In this document: positions 27,616-36,764 of the stretch, piece by piece
How positions within the stretch are numbered: position 1 is the stretch's first letter
How the letters are laid out: each line of letters opens with the position of its first letter
DNA from: an uncultured Clostridia bacterium
GTDB lineage: Bacteria; Bacillota; Clostridia; Christensenellales; CAG-917
Direction: 5' to 3'
Length of the DNA stretch: 44,052 nt
Assembly: GCA_947628855.1 (NCBI GenBank)
Contig: CANRBM010000006.1
Location: forward strand, 1 to 44,052
Notes under the pieces: generated by a model
What the model was told of the DNA's origin: nothing
What the model saw: only the letters and a program-made list of their open reading frames with translations
Databases searched by the model: none
Translations under genes and position numbers: made by a program

Positions 27616-29136
27616 ATGGAAAAGATCGCAATTATCGACCTTGGGTCAAACTCCGCGAGACTTGTGCTTGTCAACGTGCTTGACGGCGGCTATTTCGTCG
27701 TCTTTGACGAGCTCAAGGAGACCGTACGGCTCGGACAGGATATGGATTGGGACGGCTTTATAAAGCCCCAGCGCATTGCGCAGACAATAAAGACTCTCAC
27801 CATGTTCAGACGCCTTTGCGACGCAAATCAGGTGGATAAGATATTTGCGTATGCGACGGCGGCTGTGCGTCGCGCCAAAAACCAGAAGAGTTTCCTTGAT
27901 GAAGTCGCGATGACCTGCGGCATAAAGATAAAAGTGCTCAGCGTGGAGGAGCAGGCTATGCTCGTCTATCAAGGCGTAATAAACTCCATGGATATCCCCA
28001 AAGGGCTCATCATGGAGATGGGCGGCGGCTCCACAAACCTCATCTACTATAATCGCCGCAATCTGATAAATTACGAGACGCTGCCTTTCGGCGCGGTCAC
28101 GCTCACCGACCTCTTCAGATCGGACGGCTCCACTCCGCAGGAGAGGGCGGCGAAGATAGAGGAGTTCATAGGCGAGCAACTGCGCAAGATATCCTGGCTT
28201 GACAGTGTGGAGCCGGATACCGCGCTCGTGGGCGTGGGCGGCAGTTTCAGAAACCTCGGCAGGATAAGCAGGCTCATACGCAAATACCCCTTCAATATGA
28301 CGCACAACTACGAGCTCAGCACGACGGAGTTTGAAAACATCTACAACACGATAAAGAAACTCGACCTCGACAGCACCATGAAGATAAAGGGGCTCTCCAG
28401 CGGCAGGGCGGACATCTTCCCGAGCGCGCTTGCCGTCATGAAGGCGGTGCTCAACCGTTTCGAGTTCTCGAAGATAACGATAAGCGGATGCGGCTTGAGA
28501 GAGGGCGCGATGTTCAGATATGCGGTGCCGAGCATAGTGGACAGGCCTTTGAGCGACGTCTTGGGGCACTCCATCTACACGCAGATGAAGTATTTCGACA
28601 TCAACATCCCGCATGCGGAGCACGTCTATCAATTGAGCGTACAGCTTTTCAAGCAGCTCAAGGTGTTGCACAAGATGCCCAGGGCGTACGTCAAGGTGCT
28701 CAAAATTGCCGCGTTGCTTCACGACAGCGGCATGCGCATAAAATATTACAATCACCAACTGCACTCGCAGTATATTATTCTCAACTCCAACTTGTACGGA
28801 GTTTCGCACAAGGATATCGTGCTCGCGTCCTTCGTCGCCGTTGGGCACAGAAAGGCGGAGTTCAATCGCGACGACCTGCTCAAGTATAAGGATATGATAA
28901 CCGCAGATGATGCGGAGGCGATAAAGAAACTCAGCGTTATCCTGCGCATTGCGGAGAGCTTCGATCGCTCGCAGAGCGGAGTCATCAAAAATATCAATTG
29001 CGACGTGCTTGGAGACAGCGTCATTGTCAAGACGGAAGTGGAGTACGGCTCGGATTGCTCGCTCGAGATAAAGGACGCGATGAGCGCGGCGGGCGATTTC
29101 AAGATGGCGTACGGCAAAAACCTCGAGATACTGTGA
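27616..29136 (+). CDS. Ppx/GppA phosphatase with C-terminal HD-type domain
   Basis: IAIIDLGSNSARLVLV, MEMGGGSTNLIYY, LHDSG; start ATG 27616 after AGGAGAGG. Confidence 0.9.
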   Translation: MEKIAIIDLGSNSARLVLVNVLDGGYFVVFDELKETVRLGQDMDWDGFIKPQRIAQTIKTLTMFRRLCDANQVDKIFAYATAAVRRAKNQKSFLDEVAMTCGIKIKVLSVEEQAMLVYQGVINSMDIPKGLIMEMGGGSTNLIYYNRRNLINYETLPFGAVTLTDLFRSDGSTPQERAAKIEEFIGEQLRKISWLDSVEPDTALVGVGGSFRNLGRISRLIRKYPFNMTHNYELSTTEFENIYNTIKKLDLDSTMKIKGLSSGRADIFPSALAVMKAVLNRFEFSKITISGCGLREGAMFRYAVPSIVDRPLSDVLGHSIYTQMKYFDINIPHAEHVYQLSVQLFKQLKVLHKMPRAYVKVLKIAALLHDSGMRIKYYNHQLHSQYIILNSNLYGVSHKDIVLASFVAVGHRKAEFNRDDLLKYKDMITADDAEAIKKLSVILRIAESFDRSQSGVIKNINCDVLGDSVIVKTEVEYGSDCSLEIKDAMSAAGDFKMAYGKNLEIL

Positions 29137-29717
29137 TGGGCGAAAAGTACTCGCAAAGGGCGCATATAGTGCTCGCTTCCGCCTCTCCTAGAAGGAAGGA
29201 GCTGCTTGAAAGCCTCGGATTGAGCTTCGACGTGAGACCCGCGGATATAGACGAGGATATCCACATCGACGAGCCCGCGGAGCTTGTAAAAGAGCTGTCC
29301 AAAAGAAAGGCTGCGGGCGTGAAGGCGGAAGGCGCGTGCGTCATTGGCAGCGATACCGTTGTATATGCGCGGGGCAAGATGTACGGCAAGCCGCACACGG
29401 AGGATAGGGCAAGGGAAATGCTCGGCGAGCTCGAGGGGAGGTGGCACACCGTATATACGGGGGTCACTGTGCTGTACGGGGGAGAGAGGCGCACCTTCTC
29501 GGTGAGTTCACGCGTAAAATTCAAGCGTATGAGCGCGGCGGATATCGACCGCTACGTGCGCGAGAAGAAACCTCTCGACAAGGCGGGCGCCTACGGTATA
29601 CAGGACGGAGAAGTCGTAGAGGGCTACAAGGGGAGCTACTCAAACATTGTGGGACTGCCGCTTGAGAGGCTTACAAAAATAATGGAAAGGATGGGAGTGA
29701 TATATGTCAACAGTTGA
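29136..29717 (+). CDS. maf: Maf family nucleotide pyrophosphatase
   Basis: IVLASASPRRKELLESLGLSF, VIGSDTVVY, DKAGAYGIQ; 1-bp overlap with upstream stop. Confidence 0.9.
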   Translation: MGEKYSQRAHIVLASASPRRKELLESLGLSFDVRPADIDEDIHIDEPAELVKELSKRKAAGVKAEGACVIGSDTVVYARGKMYGKPHTEDRAREMLGELEGRWHTVYTGVTVLYGGERRTFSVSSRVKFKRMSAADIDRYVREKKPLDKAGAYGIQDGEVVEGYKGSYSNIVGLPLERLTKIMERMGVIYVNS

Positions 29718-30726
29718 CCTCTCTATCGACCTGGGGAGCAAATTCATCACGATATACCAAAGGGGAGTGGGACTCGTCTTGCGCGAGCCTGCAATTGCAA
29801 TTGCCTCCCGCAATAAGAGCAAACTAGAGATACGCGAGGCGGGCTTCCGCGCGCAGAACGTCATGACGGGCGCTTTGGGTGGCGCGAAGGTCATCGCTCC
29901 CATAAACAAGGGCATTGTAGTGGACGAGGAGATGACCGCTCAACTTCTCGAACATTTTCTCAAGAGGATATTGCCACACGGGCTTATCAAGCCAAGAGTG
30001 AGGGCGATAGTGTCCATATGCTCCTCATCTACGGGCTCCGAGAGGCAAGCGGTGGAGAAGTGCTGCCTCAAAGCGGGCATAAAAGAGGTCACGCTTGTGG
30101 AGTCGCCGCTCTCGCTGCTGTCATATACCAGCAGTATAGGCGGGCTTTTTGTGGACATCGGCGGAGGCAAGACGGAGATCGCCGCCGTCACGAACAGAGG
30201 AATAATCTGCGGCTGTACGGTGGATATTGCGGGCGACGCATTCAACAACGCCATAATAGATTTCATTGTCAAAAAGTACGGCGTGAGGCTGGGCGAGTTT
30301 ACAGTCGAACATCTCAAACAATCCGCGCTTTCCTTCTACATAAACGACAACGCCAACTATGCCGTATCGGGCGCGGCAAAGGACGCGGGCGACGCTCCCG
30401 ACGGGTCTCCGCGCAGTCTGTATGTGTCGGCGTCAGATCTGCTCAGCGCCGTGCAGGAGCTTGTGGACGACCTCATCGAGCTTATGATGGACATACTCGA
30501 CAAGACCCCTCCCGAACTTTCCGCGGAGATATTGCGCAAGGGCATTTTCGTAAGTGGCGGTTCCATGCACATCCCGGGCATAGCGGATTATCTCGAGCAG
30601 GCGCTCGAGCTGCCCGTCACCGCGCTCAAGGATATAGATAATGCCGTTGCCATCGGCGGAGCGCGATTCTTCGACAACAAGGATATGCTGTCGGATATGC
30701 TCGGAGTCAAGCTGAATCTGCTGTAA
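29704..30726 (+). CDS. mreB: MreB-like actin homologue
   Basis: DLSIDLGSKFITIYQRG, FVDIGGGKTEIAAV, GIFVSGGSMHIPGIADYL. Confidence 0.85.
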   Translation: MSTVDLSIDLGSKFITIYQRGVGLVLREPAIAIASRNKSKLEIREAGFRAQNVMTGALGGAKVIAPINKGIVVDEEMTAQLLEHFLKRILPHGLIKPRVRAIVSICSSSTGSERQAVEKCCLKAGIKEVTLVESPLSLLSYTSSIGGLFVDIGGGKTEIAAVTNRGIICGCTVDIAGDAFNNAIIDFIVKKYGVRLGEFTVEHLKQSALSFYINDNANYAVSGAAKDAGDAPDGSPRSLYVSASDLLSAVQELVDDLIELMMDILDKTPPELSAEILRKGIFVSGGSMHIPGIADYLEQALELPVTALKDIDNAVAIGGARFFDNKDMLSDMLGVKLNLL

Positions 30727-30758
30727 AATTGACTATATATCGCAAGTTTTGACAATTT

Positions 30759-30787
30759 CAGCCCTATTTTTCGGGGCTGATTTTTTT
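30759..30787 (+). terminator. Intrinsic terminator/attenuator between mreB and minD
   Basis: CAGCCC-tatttttcg-GGGCTG followed by ATTTTTTT. Confidence 0.65.
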
Positions 30788-30799
30788 ATTATTTTACCT

Positions 30800-31552
30800 A
30801 TGAGAAGAATAGTTGTGACTTCGGGCAAGGGAGGAGTGGGCAAGACTACATTGACGGCGGCGCTCGGAAGAAAACTCGCGCGCGCTGGGTCCAGAGTAGT
30901 GCTTGTAGACGCGGACGTCGGACTCAACAACCTCGACGTCGTGACGGGTGTGGAAAGACGGGTAGTCTATGACATAGGCGACGTGCTCGCGGGCAGGTGC
31001 AGGGCTTTTCAAGCGCTCGTCGCGGACAGCGAGTCAAGCCTTCGCATACTCCCGTCGTCGCGGGACTGCTTGTCGATATCCGCGCAGGCGTTTTCGCAGG
31101 TGATAGCAAGCCTCCCGGACTTCGACTTTGCCCTAATAGACTGCCCCGCTGGGATAGAGCTCGGCTTTCATCGCGCCGTCTCGGCGGCGGATGAGGCTAT
31201 TGTCGTCGTCACGCCCTCCGCGTCCTCCATACGCGACGCAGACAAAGTACTGACGCTGCTCAAAAGCTATCCGCTCAAGGACGCGTCCTTGGTCGTGAAC
31301 CGCGTGCGCCCCGACCTCGTGCGCAAGGGAGAGACGCTGTCGGCGGGCGAGATAGGAGGGCTTGTGCGAACTCCCGTCATTGGCGTGATACCCGAGGACG
31401 ACGCAGTGACGGTCTATCAACAGCTCGGCACTTTTCCGACCGACAGTCCATCGGATAGGGCGTACGCCTACCTAGCTCAGAATGTCATCGAGCGCACTAA
31501 GACTTTCCACGACGTCTCTTTCAGACGGAGGCTGTTTAAATTTCGGGCATAG
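30800..31552 (+). CDS. minD: Septum site-determining ATPase MinD
   Basis: MRRIVVTSGKGGVGKTTLTAALGRKLA; C-terminal amphipathic RRRLFKFRA. Confidence 0.85.
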   Translation: MRRIVVTSGKGGVGKTTLTAALGRKLARAGSRVVLVDADVGLNNLDVVTGVERRVVYDIGDVLAGRCRAFQALVADSESSLRILPSSRDCLSISAQAFSQVIASLPDFDFALIDCPAGIELGFHRAVSAADEAIVVVTPSASSIRDADKVLTLLKSYPLKDASLVVNRVRPDLVRKGETLSAGEIGGLVRTPVIGVIPEDDAVTVYQQLGTFPTDSPSDRAYAYLAQNVIERTKTFHDVSFRRRLFKFRA

Positions 31553-31662
31553 CGGCATCGCGAAAAGTGCGTAATGGGGGCGGATAATGCGCGACGGCGC
31601 GTAGTCAAAAGCGGAAAAATCAGAAAATAAAATGCGACGGAAATGAAATTCAAGGAGGGGAT

Positions 31663-31917
31663 ATGAGAGCGGACAGAGAGATATCAAAGCGTATGCGCGA
31701 GATGCTCACGCAGGATAAGATCGAGATAAAGGACGGATTTATTTCGGCAATGAAGGGGGATCTTGGCAAAGTGCTGGACGCATACTTCGCGCTTGCTTCG
31801 CCGATAGGAGTGAGCATAGAGAGGGGCGAGAACGGCGAAATTTTTGACGTCGCGATCACTTTTGTCGCATCGGACATACGCCGCTTCGACACTACTATGG
31901 ATATAAAAAGATACTGA
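31663..31917 (+). CDS. minE: Divergent MinE-like topological specificity factor
   Basis: RMREMLTQDKIEIKDGFISAMKGDLGKVLDAYFALASPIGVSIERGENGEIFDVAITF; follows minD; 84 aa. Confidence 0.65.
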   Translation: MRADREISKRMREMLTQDKIEIKDGFISAMKGDLGKVLDAYFALASPIGVSIERGENGEIFDVAITFVASDIRRFDTTMDIKRY

Positions 31918-32029
31918 TATTCGCGGCTTGGACACTGTTTTGGCGCCGCTAAGGGAGGAGAAGAGACCAAGTTCCCTCTTTCAGTCATAATAGCGGACCC
32001 GCGCGCATAGTGTATAGTCGAGGTGACTT

Positions 32030-32266
32030 ATGGAGTATGATGAAAGCAAAAAACTCGACGTCAAAGTGAGCGAGAACGATTTTGTGGAAAACCGCGTAAT
32101 TAAACCGCGCGAGAAAAAGAAACACGGGTTTGACATCATCGACATCACGATGATACCTGTCATAATCGGCGTATTTGTGTCGCTCGGTTTCCTGTTTGCC
32201 AATCTTTTCAAGGCTACGGCGGCGGTGGACGCGTTGAACGCGCTTGTCGGCATGATGGGAGCGTAA
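32030..32266 (+). CDS. Small single-TM protein, 78 aa, in the position of spoIVFA
   Basis: KKKHGFDIIDITMIPVIIGVFVSLGFLFANLF; between minE and M50 protease gene. Confidence 0.6.
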   Translation: MEYDESKKLDVKVSENDFVENRVIKPREKKKHGFDIIDITMIPVIIGVFVSLGFLFANLFKATAAVDALNALVGMMGA

Positions 32267-32275
32267 GCGGACGGA

Positions 32276-33157
32276 ATGAAATTCAAGATAAATCCGCTGT
32301 TTTTCGCGCTTGTTCTGGCGCTCGTATTGCTGGGACAGGCGTTGAATTTTATGTGGACGCTCGTCGCGCTCCTCCTTCACGAGGCGGCGCATGCGGCTAT
32401 GGCGAGGCTGAGGGGCTTTCAGGTGAAACAGGTCGTGCTTTTGCCATACGGCGCTATGATGAGCCTCGGGGAGAGTTTCGATCCCGCGTCCGCCGTTCTC
32501 ATAGGGCTTTCGGGTCCCGCTATGAACGGAGTGCTCGCGCTCGCCTTGCTCGGACTTTGGTGGCTTTATCCTGCAATTTATCCAATTACAATGCCGTTTT
32601 TGTACGCAAACGTCTCGCTTTGCGCCTTCAATCTCTTGCCCGCGTATCCGCTTGACGGCGCGAGGGTAGCGTTGGGACTTAGCAAGAACAAGCTCAAGGC
32701 GATAAAGGGACTGCAAACGGCGGGAGTCGCGCTGAGCCTCGCGTTTTTCGCGCTATTCATTGCGTCCTGCTTCTATGGCATAAACATCTCCCTCGGCGTG
32801 ATCGCGGTTTTCCTCTTTTATGGGGCGGCGTTCGGAACGCGCGACGAGATGTATATAAGCGTGCTTGACAGCGCGAGCAAAAATTTGGAGCTGGGCGTGG
32901 AGCAAAGGCGGGTGAGGATATCTTCCCGCGCGCCCATAGCGCGGCTCTATCACCACGTCAGCGCATCGAGCGAGACGATCTTTGAGATAATAGGCGACGA
33001 CGGCAATATAAAGGCGCTCACGGAAGAGGATCTGAAGGCGCTCGCGCTCAAGTTCAGACTGTCCTCGCCCGTGGGGGACGCGCTAGACGGAAAAGCCAAA
33101 CTTTTGTACGTTCGAAAAAAGCCTACAAAAACACAGATAATGAAGAAACAAAAATAA
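32276..33157 (+). CDS. M50 site-2 protease, SpoIVFB-like
   Basis: LLHEAAHAAMA (HExxH) and NLLPAYPLDGARV motifs. Confidence 0.85.
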   Translation: MKFKINPLFFALVLALVLLGQALNFMWTLVALLLHEAAHAAMARLRGFQVKQVVLLPYGAMMSLGESFDPASAVLIGLSGPAMNGVLALALLGLWWLYPAIYPITMPFLYANVSLCAFNLLPAYPLDGARVALGLSKNKLKAIKGLQTAGVALSLAFFALFIASCFYGINISLGVIAVFLFYGAAFGTRDEMYISVLDSASKNLELGVEQRRVRISSRAPIARLYHHVSASSETIFEIIGDDGNIKALTEEDLKALALKFRLSSPVGDALDGKAKLLYVRKKPTKTQIMKKQK

Positions 33158-33254
33158 ACTTTTTGAGATTTACAACAAATTTCCCATTTATTTTTCACAA
33201 ATTTTCCGCATTTTTGCAAAAAACGGGACAAATTTCGTTATATGGCGGGCACGT

Positions 33255-33283
33255 TTGACTTTTGAGCTCGATAATCTTATAAT
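33255..33283 (+). promoter_or_regulatory. Promoter TTGACT-N17-TATAAT
   Basis: TTGACT 33255-33260; TATAAT 33278-33283. Confidence 0.65.
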
Positions 33284-33326
33284 TACGTATGAATAAATAT
33301 ATCGCGTGCAAAGGAGTTTGTCTTTT

Positions 33327-34271
33327 ATGAAATTTGTTGGCGTGGATATAGGCGGTATGAGCGTCAAGGTCGGCGTCGTGACCGATAAGGGAGAGATACT
33401 CTTCAAAAAGTCGGCAATATGCCACCCCGATAGGCAGGACAGCGAGATAGCGGCGGAAATAGCCTCGCTCATCAACGTCGTCATCGAGGAGTCGGGCGTG
33501 CAAAAGAGCGACCTCGCCGGCATAGGCATAGGCTGCCCGGGGTCCGTCTACGACAAAAAGGGCGTAGTCAGATACAGCTGCAATCTCAACCTGCGCAATA
33601 CTCCTCTCGCCGCGTGGATAGCGGAGCGCGTGGGCATTGGCAATGTCAGACTCAGCAACGACGCCAATTGCGCCGCACTCGGAGAGACGCTTTTCGGGGC
33701 GGGCAAGGGCGCGATGAACAGCGTCATGATAACTCTCGGCACGGGCGTAGGCACAGGCATAGTCGTGGACGGCAAGCTGCTTACGGGCAACAAGTCCGCG
33801 GGCGCCGAGGGCGGGCACATCCAAATTGACGTGGGCGGCAGGACGTGCGGTTGCGGCAAAAAGGGACACTTCGAGGCGTATGCGTCTGCGACGGCGCTGA
33901 TAGCGCAAACGAAGGAGGCTTGCGCAAAATATCCCGACAGCCTTCTCGCAAAACTCGCCGCGAGCGAGGGCGTGGACGGCAAACTCCCGTTTCATGCGGC
34001 AAGGGCGGGCTGTCCCGTCGCGCAGAGGCTTGTAAAACGCTATATCAAATATGTGGGCATGGGGCTTGTGAGCTTTGCCAACATCTTCTATCCCGAGGTC
34101 ATTATAATCGGCGGCGGCATCTCAAACGAGGGCGACGCCATAATAAAGCCGCTTCAGAGGTATGTCTCCCGCAACGTGTACGGCGCGGAGTACAATCCCA
34201 AGATAAAAGTCGTGGCGGCGACTTTGCGCAACGACGCCGGTATAGTCGGGGCCGCGGCGCTTTGCATGTAA
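33327..34271 (+). CDS. ROK-family sugar kinase (glucokinase-like)
   Basis: VGVDIGGMSVKVGVV, GAEGGHIQIDVGGRTCGCGKKGHFEAYAS. Confidence 0.9.
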   Translation: MKFVGVDIGGMSVKVGVVTDKGEILFKKSAICHPDRQDSEIAAEIASLINVVIEESGVQKSDLAGIGIGCPGSVYDKKGVVRYSCNLNLRNTPLAAWIAERVGIGNVRLSNDANCAALGETLFGAGKGAMNSVMITLGTGVGTGIVVDGKLLTGNKSAGAEGGHIQIDVGGRTCGCGKKGHFEAYASATALIAQTKEACAKYPDSLLAKLAASEGVDGKLPFHAARAGCPVAQRLVKRYIKYVGMGLVSFANIFYPEVIIIGGGISNEGDAIIKPLQRYVSRNVYGAEYNPKIKVVAATLRNDAGIVGAAALCM

Positions 34272-34283
34272 AACTCACTACGT

Positions 34284-36050
34284 ATGGCAGATATTGCATC
34301 GGAATTTGAAAAATTGCTCCCCGAAGTCGAAAAGCCGGGGCGCTATTCGGGCGGGGAGTGGAACACCCCCGATATGTCCTCTCCCGCGAGAGGGGATATG
34401 TGCTTTTGCTTTCCCGACTTGTACGAGATAGGCATGAGCAATCTAGGCGTTCAGATACTCTACGACATAATAAATCGCGCCGAAGGGTTCAGGGCGGAGA
34501 GGTGCTTCGCGCCCTCGCTCGATATGGCAAAAAAACTGAGGGAGCATGATATCCCGCTGCTCTCCATAGAGACGAAAAAACCCGTCAAGGATTTCACCGT
34601 CGTCGGGTTTTCCATTGGATTCGAGTTGCTGTATACAAACGTGCTCTACATGATGGATCTCGCGGGAATAACTTTCCGCGCTGCGGACAGAAAAGAAGAG
34701 GACGCCATCGTCATTGCGGGCGGGCCATGCTCCGTAAATCCGGAGCCGTTTGCGCCGTTTTTCGACGCCATAGTGTGCGGAGAGGGCGAAGAGGCGGACC
34801 TCGAGTTGCTAAGGCGGGTCACCGAGGGCAGAGATAAGGGGCTTACGCGCGCGCAAATATTGAATAGTATATCGGACATCGAGGGAGTCTACGTCCCCTC
34901 GCTCAAGCGTGAGGGCTACCGCGTCAAAAAGGCGGTGGTCAGAGATTTTGAAAACGCGCCCTACATTTCAAAGCCGCTCGTTCCCACTGTGGAGAGCGTG
35001 CACGACAGGGCTACGCTGGAGCTGTATCGCGGCTGCGCGAGCGGGTGCCGCTTCTGCCAGGCGGGATTTTGGTATCGCCCCATACGCGAGATGAGCGCAA
35101 AACGCTGCGCCGAGCTCGCCAAGGATATGCTAAAGAGCACGGGATTTGGCGAACTCAGCCTATGCTCGCTTTCCACAAGCGACTATACTGGGCTCGAGGC
35201 GCTCGAGGATGAACTCAGCCCGTACTGCCGCGAGAGGGGCATCACCATGGCGCTCCCCAGCCTCAGGATAAGCTCGTTCAAGCCGGATATGGCGAAGGAT
35301 TCGCGCAAGAGCTCGCTCACTTTCGCGCCCGAGGCGGGTACGCAGAGACTGCGCGACGTGATAAACAAGAACGTCAGCGAGGCAGAGATAGACAAAATTT
35401 CCGTCGCTTTCGAGGCGGGCTATGACAGCATAAAACTTTATTTCATGATGGGATTGCCCACCGAGACGGACGAGGATATCGCGGGCATAGCCGAGATATG
35501 CCGCCGTTTAAAAAGACTGTATATGGAAAAGCGCAACAAGCGCGGGCTGAACATCTCCGTGAGTTGCGCCGTATTCATCCCCAAGCCCTGCACGCCCTTC
35601 CAATGGGAGGAACAGATTTCCTTCGAGGAGATGAAACGCAGGCAATTTTACCTTCGCGGACTGCTCCGCGAGATAAAGGGAGTGAGCTTTTCCTGGCACG
35701 GCGCGGAGACTTCCGTGCTCGAGGCGGCGCTCGCGAGGGGAGACGGGCGGCTCTCCTACGTGATAGAGGACGCATATAGGGCGGGCGCGTGCTTTGACGG
35801 CTGGTCGGAGTACTTCAAGTGGGACGTTTGGCAAGCGGCGTTCGAGGGCAGAGGACTCACTATGCAGATGTTCACGCGCGCTCGCGACCTAGACGAAAAG
35901 TTGCCGTGGGACTTCATTGACGTGGGTGTGGACAAAAAATACCTCGCGAAAGAGAGAGAACTCGCCTACAGGGGCGTCACGACAAGGAATTGCCGCGAGG
36001 GTTGCAACGGTTGCGGCGCGCTGAAGATGGGGAGGTGCACCATACTATGA
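34284..36050 (+). CDS. Radical SAM protein of the TIGR03960 type
   Basis: ELYRGCASGCRFCQAGFWYRP (CxxxCxxC), C-terminal CREGCNGCGALKMGRC; paired with DUF2344 gene. Confidence 0.85.
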   Translation: MADIASEFEKLLPEVEKPGRYSGGEWNTPDMSSPARGDMCFCFPDLYEIGMSNLGVQILYDIINRAEGFRAERCFAPSLDMAKKLREHDIPLLSIETKKPVKDFTVVGFSIGFELLYTNVLYMMDLAGITFRAADRKEEDAIVIAGGPCSVNPEPFAPFFDAIVCGEGEEADLELLRRVTEGRDKGLTRAQILNSISDIEGVYVPSLKREGYRVKKAVVRDFENAPYISKPLVPTVESVHDRATLELYRGCASGCRFCQAGFWYRPIREMSAKRCAELAKDMLKSTGFGELSLCSLSTSDYTGLEALEDELSPYCRERGITMALPSLRISSFKPDMAKDSRKSSLTFAPEAGTQRLRDVINKNVSEAEIDKISVAFEAGYDSIKLYFMMGLPTETDEDIAGIAEICRRLKRLYMEKRNKRGLNISVSCAVFIPKPCTPFQWEEQISFEEMKRRQFYLRGLLREIKGVSFSWHGAETSVLEAALARGDGRLSYVIEDAYRAGACFDGWSEYFKWDVWQAAFEGRGLTMQMFTRARDLDEKLPWDFIDVGVDKKYLAKERELAYRGVTTRNCREGCNGCGALKMGRCTIL

Positions 36051-36670
36051 TCGTGCTCAAATATCAAAAGTGCGAAGAGGCGCGCTTCATATCCCACATC
36101 GACTTGCTCCGCCACATCTCCCGCATACTGTTGAGGGCGGAAATACCCGTCAAACGTTCAAACGGTTTCAATCCACATGCGCTCGTATTCTTCTCCCCGC
36201 CGCTCGCGCTCGGCGTCACTTCGAGGGCGGAGTATCTCACGATAGATACTGATATGTCCGTAGGGGAGGTCATGGCTCGCTTTAACGCCTCGACTCCCAA
36301 AGGATTGAACGCAATTTGCGCATATGGGTGCGAAAAAAATCCCAATTTGCAGGCGCGCGTCGTGGCGGCGGACTATGTCTATCCCTATCCTTATCGCAAT
36401 ATAGACTTCTCGCACACCGTCATCGAATATCAAAAGAAGGGCGAACCCGTGAAAGAGGACGTGACGGCGAAGATATTTTCCGCGCGGGACGAGGGCGGCA
36501 TGCTGTGTCTCAGGCTTGCTACGGGAGGCGTAAATCTGCGCCCCGACAGGCTTCTCGCCACGCTGGACGGCATATACGGTGAGACGGGCAGCGTGACGGA
36601 CATAGTCAAGACGGCGCAATTCGCATCGGAGGACGGAGAATTCGTCAATATTGACGATATCCTGTCTTAA
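36047..36670 (+). CDS. DUF2344/TIGR03936 family protein
   Basis: ATGA overlap with radical SAM gene; KCEEARFISHIDLLRHISRILLRAEIPVKRSNGFNPHALVFFSPPLALG. Confidence 0.85.
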   Translation: MIVLKYQKCEEARFISHIDLLRHISRILLRAEIPVKRSNGFNPHALVFFSPPLALGVTSRAEYLTIDTDMSVGEVMARFNASTPKGLNAICAYGCEKNPNLQARVVAADYVYPYPYRNIDFSHTVIEYQKKGEPVKEDVTAKIFSARDEGGMLCLRLATGGVNLRPDRLLATLDGIYGETGSVTDIVKTAQFASEDGEFVNIDDILS

Positions 36671-36764
36671 AGTGCCGAAAGCGTCTGTATAAACCCGCCG
36701 TTTTGCAAAATGAATGGCAGAAAACGGCGGCAATGATGTGAATCAAATTTTGTATGGATAGATT

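Noticed and set aside
27646-28848. 400-aa ORF antisense to the Ppx/GppA gene
   Set aside because: Mirror ORF lacking SD and family signal.
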